A DNA stretch of 15,928 nt, taken from contig LT642506.1 in the NCBI GenBank assembly GCA_900128585.1, positions 1-15,928 on the forward strand. Reading direction: 5' to 3'. The DNA comes from Stramenopiles sp. TOSAG23-3 (taxonomy: Eukaryota > Sar). Position numbers and translations under genes: made by a program. The notes beneath the pieces are model-generated. The model did not search any database. It saw nothing but the letters and a program-made list of their open reading frames with translations, and was not told where the DNA came from. Of the stretch, positions 12,001-15,635 are shown one piece after another; position 1 is the stretch's first letter; every line of letters starts with the position of its first letter.

Positions 12001-13076
12001 GGCCAAATGCATCCCAAGAGTATGCCCGCTTGTCTCTGAAAAATACTGTGCAGAACTTAAGCGCCATTTATTCCAAACCGGAGACCAGCGGCACCAGGAA
12101 CAACCTATTCTCCGGTGTTTTGGTAGTTCAGGCGTTGGACGAACTTCCCGCACGTTTAAAGGAGCAGCTTGCGATCGTCGAACTGGAAAGTATCGAGGCC
12201 GTGATTGTTAACCGCGAGGTATTGCTTCTTAACAAGCTGCTCGCGCATTTCAAAAATGCTGTCCATGACTTGGATTCTGCCGTGACGGGTGCAACCTCTT
12301 TCACGAGGGCCCACCTGTCCGCGTTGCAGACTTTGGAGAAGGGTCAAGTTCCTCCGGACTGGTTGGGGGACTTTACCTACCGCTTTACTCAGTCTGGAAG
12401 GCGCAGGGTTCCTCTCCGGTACTGGCTGTCGCATTTAAAATGCAGAGTGGACTATTTCAACAGCATACTCGGCGGAAACACATCGTTCCTGAAAGATATT
12501 CGTTTGGGGTACTTGTTGAGGCCTGTTCACGCGTGCCAAGATTTGTTGGGGGGCGAGATTGGGAATGAATATAAACACTGGGGGACCACGGGCCAGAAGC
12601 GTGCGCCAGACGATGCGTACGTTTTCACGGGCATGTACATGGATGGTGCACAGTACAGGCACTTGAACGAAAAAGAGTACGAAGCAGGATCTTCTGTATT
12701 TTTCACGGAAATCAAGGAAAGCGCTATGTACTCGCACGTCGCTTCCCTGTACGTCACGAAAAACAACGCATTGGTTTCAGAGGACGTCAGCAGTGCACAG
12801 CCCCAAAGCGATCAGTTTACGTACCAGTGCCCTGTGTATATTACGTCGGACCGCAATCGCCTGAATGGGGACGATGGGTCCAACAAGCTATTTTCCATTC
12901 CCTTGCCTTGCTGCTCTCCGGAGGCCAAAGCGCTGCTGGAAGCTGGACAGGCCAAGGGCACAGAGGAGTCAAAGAAGACAGCGTTGGCGAACTATCTGGG
13001 CGCCGATGATCTGAAAAGGCGCAACGTCGCGATTTCTTGCTACGTACACCCGGACGAGGCGTTCGTCATGATTTAG
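18..13076 (+). CDS. Axonemal inner-arm (single-headed type) dynein heavy chain, divergent AAA1
   Basis: A minus-end-directed microtubule motor heavy chain, expected in the flagellar axoneme. Residue numbers count from the ATG at 18 (4352 aa; single-headed axonemal family members are about 4000-4500). Order: tail (about 1-460), linker (about 467-830; RHW at 577-579), AAA1 (Walker A GEDGWGKT 1212-1219), AAA2 (GPAGSGKST 1498-1506; Asp1650; Arg1705 in SRCG), AAA3 (GELSSGKQ 1990-1997; DD 2057-2058), AAA4 (GQASTGKH 2366-2373), stalk coiled coil 1 (about 2609-2710), microtubule-binding region (NPP near 2721, DYW, CKWV near 2817), coiled coil 2 (about 2835-2915), AAA5 (GLPSD near 3010), AAA6 (NCHL near 3673), and a C-terminal domain with CPVY near 4271 and KRRNVA near 4333. 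The tail pattern and DYW suggest the DNAH1/3/6/7/12 group. Oddities: AAA1 Walker B is Asp1264-Asn1265 instead of Asp-Glu, and there are charged insertions. The frame is open to the window edge upstream, so the true start may lie outside. No introns are seen. Ends with TAG. Confidence 0.96.
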   Translation: MATRRRKKKRKKAKKRLVIANKGRKVKSKRRSMKWNLASSKIRSKVKAGVPVVGGTVGVQLSTCVRHVSEVENIMKFQGFVARSTDVLTDAAAYLVNKMVEPLFKIKLTVSTDGKGLCQFTPPLIEFEKGIKRVVSHLATIGVDIEPVNIDILQPTTNPSPRDERGHFFSAVRSAVTPDEAAVLHRSRTLMALLRGNMAYLGSLVLAMQTFKEFFVLDMASYVDKFRGTIKESTRTAVLKAQLEKVDFLQGEADRIKGTLVDTLWLHAFEIDCKDFKNHLHGNARAMKNLLLRRIDSDMREHMRVLSKRFGTYYDSLAIWPKNIEEFDNLKSSLDAFQRMHKESEVAVSSLTEQLEGLENRFFGVTENDYDMYWHARGWPYRLQHAKDNVLASMRKFQKRFEEELRHQKRVFMEEIDRLGLDFRGIHEKGVAQWREAEAVCDEISLLEDRLDGAVEEAEMIRSREQILGWEHDVNFGNAIEMREGMKPFNELWSKVAMWERQMPEWMDGPFLSINSESATEFVRQCWRDMYRLQRVFDQHDKYTEPLKVADRLKGALEGFKQYLPIIKELRNPAMRARHWMDLSIELNTTIRVDNSLTLRRLLADNMLEHQEAIKDISKVASRELKIEDALADIEATWNISGVCPATPEQVSTPFYFRFVLLDEIGSYGISNISEVTAILDEQSIQVQELESSLYAKPFNENILRLKEMQASMQTILEDWSFVQECYVSLYPQYLSGLLAKIPGVPAEYQKIDEQWRNTMDVLRTKDVKFEPPAMRFIELVEIGEDVSESKKIGESIMDGMQKYFLHMRSVCPRLYLLSDKQCFQMLALSKNPSFFHPLMRVLFPGTKRFELATRVKIRQEMEEVTDSESDTDFSGEEYTGSEESDSSEEDQENIMFREELRTVNIDLSKFGENFSASIVSCSGMYNEQIKLFEEVDLCDRRTKKIFPLEKWVANLETVSKRSLLEKIYDQMIALDEIIADMDATEEEHYETALKHLETWLLQVPTQVAAVSRSIMFFHVVERALRGGKTAELVMVRNSITQEIRCTSDMLRNFADNAASKEEALRAYHAASTYILTLLGCKDSVQQFIDKGTQSLGAFEVQAQFRHVLLETNPRSPKKLNVNMGILAKHKYTSGKRGNSAGGGSGIKKKLKPLPMMEKGRRIECRMLGFRRHFSLEYYGIFSRVVVTPLTERCQRAMMTSMRYCVCAMSVGEDGWGKTEIAKDMATLLGTLFLTFKLSNATTMENLRSILASVCANAAWCSIDNFCYVQKGVLALLAEAIGPLQRAALAGASSVNIEGVSSKLKFGWGVHFTSSPQPLRDIGIPPSLRTLLRITKFQAPARSVVLNSLLVANGHSNAQKLAEKVTLFLTRAQLEFPGRKECFGLRHVRLALDECSTRSITHRDSVKHSKDVEFFHALLRKVNVQFDIFDQTRCCEIMDTVMPGLGFGEDDTLQPLDYSIIKNQMENKYLVCGDNHLRTFQGMYECISAGPANMIVVGPAGSGKSTYINFLAQAMSEFERVFVANLVESENGESKKLKEKLRKRPTAEREGTGLSSSSEEEDEEESESDSACDEDNLQYGNVLRGTVNLQYLQPSSVSFDEFFGYFDSEYANKWVAGIFSTMSARFSANKVGFAGLKSVTKYSRKWIVIDSCVCGQTWMEVISACLDESRELLLANGDRVPFTDSMSLVFETDNISNVSPAFLSRCGVVSTKNDVVKDAASNEPLLWEHLITTWIGETQVRILTLRPYVNILQGLFASLLKPCVQFAMKNAASCPENSNHRLQLDQTWVVSSFLRLFECYLKDFKASTSEEVKRELRAAGDNKRVSAAVIEQLEKPKVLSMHADLIISNLQNVFLESLVWTLNPFFSREGQKRLDSFIRELISKFPKKSPEHVQSMAEDWREVKAQSFMKEIPALDIRQEVGLISDHVYNSDTQSWKAFVSNEYAHPIPDHISTVNIFQRGYIIPTTDYARGVASVTKLLLGGNNVVVVGELSSGKQAIVNNALGNLVEEVFSTTKLHFDQGTTANLVRAKIDEGLVTYRKGLRQPASEKRLVVYVDDLSAPEILGVKDGSIRPSHEAMRNLLDKSSWFSMYRGVFEETKIKNVGFVATERQPLSDSKLSLRVVRHFNVVSTDPWDKTKMTHVLSAMTTKFMQRTNHRLSNLAETVMNSAIDLIERCRNEFRPSPQHPHYQYFGLYDAARVTYGVFRVASRSLKYSGPPQKARLFVHEAQRVIEDRMVSMGDVKKFRQVIVQSTVGIFENSLDFGNDREETIVNEDFWPHWFYSALELDRKPCLFTDLVGSDGYIEMTQLAKIQTAINVACELMNEKSEEEGLPPVEIIPFKFTVVHLFRVCRILKDTRDHLCLTGQASTGKHTVLKLAAEMLKLQYVPIDLGKILRDGKKGWRETIKPVLRKAASGERLLLTVNLNSTADYVFRDLYNILKPGTVLEMFDGAELEEIDLRFRDDAIDANTMITSELTTEHVLQYFQDTCCANIKFAMCTSGTRHMFDMWNMYPTLPQLFVTDCFYSWDETTLRYAAEEIFKGSSSARLSKNTISAVADCAIGIHKCVEVAAARNDLAMSQRDFLGMCYLFREFTDNFFDESVETKSKYEFALAKLSETEDEVASMKEEIAGMKPLLDRKIEKADAVMKTVTAERSVVTGHVRAVRDDEAEIERQNKDATAKREFCKEKLREAMPTLNLAIDAIRQLSKKDLEEVKSLRNPPAKVKTVMEAVCIMLGLPPRKVKDPQDKTKKIDDYWASSQAILGNANALKQSLEQYHNHHDIRDNVIQKIEIEYLTLEHFNPEEARKASIACEGLCKWVIGIVKYYRVAQSIKPVKAALKEAEEDVKFSLQVLEQKRKNVKMAEKRLKQLEKQLDRASTEKQKLQAEVKELSGKIKNSTDMIIRLETERRRWEDALMDLNVGNETIPADSLLSAAYVAYCGPFSAEARTGLFQTWGELTTAHELVSTMSNDGDDEDSGDEKNPADLKFAFDPKRILIAEENILEWMSTGLPSDNGCIGSATILENNVKKWQWPLVVDPDGYAMYWMKNYYESDVGPPIIANVSNDAKLRESLRKAVTEGRTIIVDLGTGTAIGEKFIPFLALAGNLEQPTPCEVVVFEGESLNLDLGFKLVFVTKTPLPQGTSCSQPSVLFSLSEDALTEEIMWIMSYDLFPEQSALRQQAIIDNTRLHVRKKQLQNEVLELLNESEGSMMEDERLINVLNDSRRKTMECIGQIKTTNNKRLQNTECIEVFRPLAERAFTLYKVLSRMNLVKKAYSYSLVWFICILLNVIRDDPDLVVKEEENTEGGGGDQSRPNSKSQRKKPRKEKTVERIASAVSLMVHVNTITKADYLAKKEKKTGEAEEEPEGNAGEPADSAGGEESAKPTVYQLQVLKVKEAIEMLTSRVVKKAGSGVFLEDHVSFLAGISIELLDFSMEQRKLLSTEVSSLSQDALCRMIDEGKDIQMPSFFPYSLEEREKLPVPLTVQTWMTDEQWGRILYVARELPGVFSSLPSNIEKSAPVYAKMWHVIFMSSTPLEEVFPPPWDKTLTLKDKVVLLRAICPQSFDGSVLPSLIAVTLGDDTLDNIFQSLQDVHDMSSMTLPASPILMTLESGGSKDPLQSIEGFYARWQRFYGGPNTATRIFLGDGHKSIVRATEELKRAVSNGNWVILCNCHLEPQWLPKLSAFVHEVLHKKSSDVNPRFRLWMISVVDENFPSYLVQQSIRVAISEIHSIRHTSRGIFQELQAPDFDVDIMYSVSSNDADGPVLQDIFPVGMDKKFDDAIRSAYAEPASSKRKEYFRRLTYGLALFHGVMEQRASYGVLGWEDAFIEADLELAKEVLAIHMRRWEVLCHTREIKVIAETDGPAPPIPPAHLVDPDYNFYEWCAGVIGDVLYGNSLTDPNDYQSVRLILKSIVCEDALRERSLPYKWGMRGESGEPFGIGTMVEAIVPAGKRKKKRKRKNEDPMAGTIASLDRYKQHINRLPISTSGETVGLGPNASQEYARLSLKNTVQNLSAIYSKPETSGTRNNLFSGVLVVQALDELPARLKEQLAIVELESIEAVIVNREVLLLNKLLAHFKNAVHDLDSAVTGATSFTRAHLSALQTLEKGQVPPDWLGDFTYRFTQSGRRRVPLRYWLSHLKCRVDYFNSILGGNTSFLKDIRLGYLLRPVHACQDLLGGEIGNEYKHWGTTGQKRAPDDAYVFTGMYMDGAQYRHLNEKEYEAGSSVFFTEIKESAMYSHVASLYVTKNNALVSEDVSSAQPQSDQFTYQCPVYITSDRNRLNGDDGSNKLFSIPLPCCSPEAKALLEAGQAKGTEESKKTALANYLGADDLKRRNVAISCYVHPDEAFVMI
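2599..2700 (+). other. Acidic Ser/Glu/Asp insertion between dynein linker and AAA1
   Basis: Residues about 861-894 of the dynein are almost entirely Glu, Asp, Ser, Thr and Gly. The stretch follows the conserved linker segment containing CPRLYLLSD (about 812) and precedes the helical region leading to AAA1. It is lower in complexity than its surroundings and does not match the conserved dynein pattern, so it is probably a disordered surface insertion. Repeated Ser next to acidic residues would suit casein kinase 2, but that is inference. Confidence 0.7.
4590..4750 (+). other. Charged insertion inside dynein AAA2 after Walker A
   Basis: Between the AAA2 P-loop helix (FLAQAMSEF) and the conserved strand VNLQYLQPSSVSFDEFFGYFD lie about 50 extra residues: first Lys/Arg/Glu-rich, then a run of Ser and acidic residues (4678-4745, about residues 1555-1576). 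Other dyneins usually have only a short loop here. Flanking motifs stay in frame and conserved, so this is an insertion in the loop and not a frameshift. Confidence 0.65.
9910..10185 (+). other. Lys/Glu/Gly-rich insertion near dynein AAA6
   Basis: After the segment YSYSLVWFICILLNVIRDD, which matches the conserved Tyr-Ser-Leu helix before AAA6, the protein has a long low-complexity stretch rich in Lys, Glu, Gly and Ser (about residues 3299-3390) before the conserved pattern resumes. It includes a run of eight G at 9939-9946, which codes for glycines and keeps the frame. It is probably a disordered lineage-specific insertion. Confidence 0.6.
11869..11912 (+). other. Basic Lys/Arg cluster in dynein C-terminal region
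   Basis: Residues about 3951-3965 read AGKRKKKRKRKNEDP. The cluster interrupts otherwise recognisable AAA6/C-terminal dynein sequence and resembles the basic N-terminus of the same protein. It could be an electrostatic contact to tubulin or another axonemal protein, or simply a disordered loop. A nuclear-targeting role is unlikely for an axonemal heavy chain. Confidence 0.55.
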
Positions 13077-13386
13077 CGCGTGGTTTCGATTTTAAAAATT
13101 AAAATAAAAAACAAACAAATTAAAGTAAGAATTTTGTTGTTTACTACACCGAGTGTTTCATAAATCGTTTTATCTCTCTCCTGTGAGTAAAACTTGTTTT
13201 AAATTTTAAAAACAAGAAAATTGGCTGTTATTTAAGTGTTTTAAATTTAAAATTTTTTTAACTTTTTAAGTTTTTGTTGCGCTAAGCAAAAAGCCAAACC
13301 ATTTGATAAACTATTGTCTCGCCCCAAAACGTTAAAAGGAAAAAAAAATTGAATTTCCAAAGGTTGTTTTTGCGCTAAATGTACTC
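13077..13386. other. AT-rich intergenic gap between convergent genes
   Basis: These 310 bases separate the stop codons of the dynein (TAG, + strand) and the BRC-motif protein (TGA, - strand), so both 3' untranslated regions must share or overlap here. The segment is rich in A and T runs, in clear contrast to the coding DNA on both sides. No reading frame, RNA gene or clear hairpin terminator was seen. A possible poly(A) hexamer for the dynein is listed separately; none was seen for the minus-strand gene. Confidence 0.8.
13103..13108 (+). promoter_or_regulatory. Candidate poly(A) signal AATAAA for dynein mRNA
   Basis: The hexamer AATAAA begins 27 bases after the dynein stop codon. Position and sequence fit a eukaryotic polyadenylation signal, but the surrounding DNA is so AT-rich that a chance match is quite possible. 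Confidence 0.35.
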
Positions 13387-14556
13387 TCAATCCATATCGC
13401 AAGAAAATTCGCTTCGCCCCTGTTGAGAAGGTAGCAATCTTAACAGCGCATGCAAGTCGTCCATTTTCAGCCTGGCTAAAAGTTTCTGGTTGTACATTTG
13501 TTCCGCGAGCTGGAAGTGAGCAGTAAGAGCAACGTTCGCAACTCTTCCGAGTAGAAGAGAACCGTTGAAGAAAGTTGTCATGAAGTTGTCCTGGCTTATC
13601 GAAGCGTTCAGAACGTGGTAATGTCGTGCCACTTCACGGTAATACGTATTAAAGTAGCTGGAGTGAAACAAAAGTTCGTTCAAGACGTTGCAGTGGCCGA
13701 CCCAAGAATAAAATGTAGCGCGAGACTCGTCCTTTACGTCTGTACTTGCCGTTACCAAACTAAAGAGATACAAAAAAATCGGGGTATCGTAATGAATGCA
13801 TTCGACACTGCCATTTCGTCGAGTAACAGTTAGAACACTGTGAGGGTACGTAAATGGTGTCGTGCTGCAAGCATTTTCATCAAAGTCTACACGTACATTG
13901 AAGTCTGCACCGAGCTGGGCCATTTCCTCCAGTAGAAGCCGGTTCATTAAGCTGGACATTTTTGATTTGTACGTGAGTGCCACACTGACTACATCCCGGC
14001 TTGCGTCGGTCATTCTTGGAGTGTTGTGGTTCAGAAACTGCAGCTTTCTCTTCTTTCTGGTTTCCAAACTCTCAACTGCGGCGTTTTGCCCTGCGCAATG
14101 ACTGCTGCTGCCGCCAGCCTGCCGGACTCTTATTTCCCGCTTTCTGGTAGAAGATGAATGTACAATTTTTTTTACTGGCGGCGGCGAAACCAACGGTTCT
14201 TGAATGTGAGGTGTCACGTACTCATCAAAAGGGTCGTCCAGATCATGCTGCGTGTCGCACAGGCTTAGTGTGTTTCGTTGACTTTTTAGTTTTTGTTGGG
14301 CGTATAGGACCCAAGGCTTCTGGTGCATTCCAGACTCATTGCCCTGATCGTTTCGGTCCGTCAAAAGCAAGCATGTTCGTGCAATGGGGGGTGGTTCTAA
14401 TGGATCACGATTTGCGCTGCAGGTTGATAGCCTATCTTTTCCCTGCTGAAGAAAGAGCTTTGCACGTTCCATCGCGGACGGGTCGACCTGTACACGTTTC
14501 CCAGAACACGTTGTGAAGCCAGAAAAGGAACCGTTATGGTTAATCATGAGTGACAT
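13387..14556 (-). CDS. Small BRC-motif (BRCA2-type RAD51-binding) protein, otherwise unknown
   Basis: A 389-residue protein read from the first ATG (14556); an in-frame TAA lies about 30 bases upstream, so the start is bounded. A second ATG is at residue 4. Residues 11-38 match the BRC motif of BRCA2 proteins: Gly-Phe-x-Thr, then SGK at 18-20, Val-x-Val, and AKLFL at 32-36. In BRCA2 this motif binds the RAD51 recombinase and helps load it on single-stranded DNA. The middle (about 40-180) is polar and probably disordered, with basic clusters TRKR (137-140) and RKKRK (167-171) that could be nuclear localisation signals. The last 200 residues look folded and helical but match no family I know; I see no BRCA2 helical or OB-fold DNA-binding region. 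BRCA2 relatives are usually larger with more BRC units. It converges on the dynein. The RAD51-partner role is inferred from the motif alone. Confidence 0.75.
   Translation of the reverse strand: MSLMINHNGSFSGFTTCSGKRVQVDPSAMERAKLFLQQGKDRLSTCSANRDPLEPPPIARTCLLLTDRNDQGNESGMHQKPWVLYAQQKLKSQRNTLSLCDTQHDLDDPFDEYVTPHIQEPLVSPPPVKKIVHSSSTRKREIRVRQAGGSSSHCAGQNAAVESLETRKKRKLQFLNHNTPRMTDASRDVVSVALTYKSKMSSLMNRLLLEEMAQLGADFNVRVDFDENACSTTPFTYPHSVLTVTRRNGSVECIHYDTPIFLYLFSLVTASTDVKDESRATFYSWVGHCNVLNELLFHSSYFNTYYREVARHYHVLNASISQDNFMTTFFNGSLLLGRVANVALTAHFQLAEQMYNQKLLARLKMDDLHALLRLLPSQQGRSEFSCDMD
14443..14526 (-). other. BRC motif coding segment
   Basis: This encodes residues 11-38 of the minus-strand protein. 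Against the human BRC4 pattern (GF-x-TASGK-x-V-x-V/I … K-x-LF), the match keeps Phe14, Thr16, Ser18-Gly19-Lys20, Val22 and Val24, and the hydrophobic tail. Two differences stand out: the Ala of the FxxA contact is Cys17, and the LF pair is shifted or swapped to Phe35-Leu36. Both keep small and hydrophobic character. Confidence 0.75.
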
Positions 14557-14716
14557 AGTTTTCGTTTTGTACAATTTCGCTTTTTAACTTTTGTTTAAAA
14601 TTTCAAATTCTTCTGGAATAGAAATGCAAAATTTTTAACACAGAATTAAATTTTCTTTGTTTTCTTATGTTTCGGTTATAGAAGTGAACTCTATGCCGTT
14701 CGTCGTTATTATGGGT

Positions 14717-14773
14717 AAGAAAGAACGAAAGAAAGAAAGAAAGAGTCGAAAGAAAAAAAGAACGAAAGAACGA

Positions 14774-14837
<64 letters not shown>

Positions 14838-14846
14838 AAAAAGAAG
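14717..14846 (+). repeat. (GAAA)n purine microsatellite
   Basis: An imperfect GAAA tract of 130 bases. The core at 14772-14839 is 17 uninterrupted GAAA units and the purine-only run extends to 14846; the left part has interruptions with C or T at 14726, 14746-14747, 14763 and 14771. The complementary motif TTTC forms a tract about 190 bases to the right. Confidence 0.97.
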
Positions 14847-14932
14847 TTTTGAATGATGAAAGAACTTTTCATATTAATTTAAATTATTTATTATATATAG
14901 AAATACAATGGGGGTATTTTTCATTTTCATTC

Positions 14933-14963
14933 TGATTTGATGATGATTTGATGATGATTTGAT
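14933..14963 (+). repeat. 11-bp tandem repeat, 2.8 copies
   Basis: The unit TGATTTGATGA occurs at 14933-14943 and 14944-14954, followed by a partial third copy at 14955-14963. It lies in AT-rich DNA between the two pyrimidine/purine tracts. Simple slippage can explain it. Confidence 0.9.
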
Positions 14964-15036
14964 TCATTTATAAATTCATATTTCTAATAAATCCGGTACA
15001 TATACACAGCATTACCTATTAATTATTAACACTTCA

Positions 15037-15159
15037 TTTCTTTCTTTCTTTCTTTCTTCATTTCTTTCTTTCTTTCGTTCTTTCTAATATAACTTTCTTT
15101 CTGTCTTTCTATTATAACTTTCTTTCTGTCTTTCTCTTCCTTCCTTTCTTTCTTTCTTT
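15037..15159 (+). repeat. (TTTC)n pyrimidine microsatellite, interrupted
   Basis: The tract starts with five TTTC units (15037-15056), then four more (15061-15076), and continues with interrupted TTTC/TTCC blocks to about 15159. It is the reverse-complement motif of the GAAA tract at 14717-14846, so the two could pair as a long imperfect stem around a loop of about 190 bases. Confidence 0.93.
15088..15135 (+). repeat. 23-bp direct repeat, period 25
   Basis: Two identical 23-bp copies at 15088-15110 and 15113-15135, each starting TATAACTTTC and separated by two bases. This is a higher-order duplication inside the TTTC tract, showing that the array grew by units larger than four bases. Confidence 0.9.
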
Positions 15160-15256
15160 ATGAAAGTATTCGTTATACTCTTCCTTTGTAATTTTTGTTT
15201 TCTTTTTCTTTTGGTTATACGCATAATTTATAAATAATTAGTCTATGATAGGTGGA

Positions 15257-15270
15257 ATACGTATACGTAT
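15257..15270. repeat. 14-bp perfect palindrome
   Basis: ATACGTATACGTAT equals its own reverse complement and contains TACGTA twice. It stands out from its A/T-run surroundings by its two CG dinucleotides. It could be a binding site for a dimeric protein or chance. Confidence 0.6.
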
Positions 15271-15557
15271 GGCCATTCACAAGTACAGTTCTCGTATTTT
15301 TTATGTTCCAACGGAATGGCACTTTGATTGCATTTATTTAAGGTTCATACTTGTATGTATCGATAAACATTCTCATATTTATCTTAGAAAGAAGATTCAC
15401 TCCTTAATAATAAATAAATATTATTCGCTATAATAATAATTATTTTTTGTCGTTTTTGTGGCTGTTTGTTGTCCTCGTTGGGCTCCTCATTTGGAATTTA
15501 TGATTAATAGGTATAGGGAATGATTCTTATGTGTGTACGTGTCTAGACACGGAAACA

Positions 15558-15565
15558 TATTTAAG
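15558..15565 (+). promoter_or_regulatory. Candidate TATA-like element upstream of right-hand gene
   Basis: TATTTAAG lies 71 bases before the ATG at 15636, just before the base composition becomes richer in G and C. Spacing is reasonable for a core promoter with a short leader. The match is short and AT-rich DNA is common here. Confidence 0.25.
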
Positions 15566-15635
15566 AGAGGGAAAGTGAAGTTACGGTGTTAGAGCTGTGA
15601 ACTTGGTGAATCCATCATACAGGATTTGTTTAAAG

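Larger units (their letters stand above)
14557..15635. other. AT-rich repeat-bearing intergenic region between divergent genes
   Basis: About 1.08 kb separates the start of the minus-strand BRC gene from the start of the plus-strand partial gene, so both promoters should lie here. It holds a (GAAA)n tract, a 150-bp AT-rich stretch with 11-bp repeats, a (TTTC)n tract with longer direct repeats, a 14-bp palindrome and plain AT-rich DNA. A 62-codon frame at 15245-15433 has AT-rich, intergenic-like composition and no recognisable features, so I do not call it a gene. Confidence 0.75.

Noticed and set aside
14557-14574. Six-residue longer start of the BRC protein from TTG at 14574.
   Set aside because: The first ATG is at 14556 and leaves the BRC motif complete.
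14657-14935. Frames through the GAAA tract encoding Lys/Glu/Arg repeats (+) and Phe/Leu/Ser repeats (-).
   Set aside because: They arise only from translating a microsatellite and have no other protein-like content.
15245-15433. 62-codon plus-strand frame in the intergenic region.
   Set aside because: AT-rich composition like the surrounding non-coding DNA, no recognisable motif, and length easily reached by chance.
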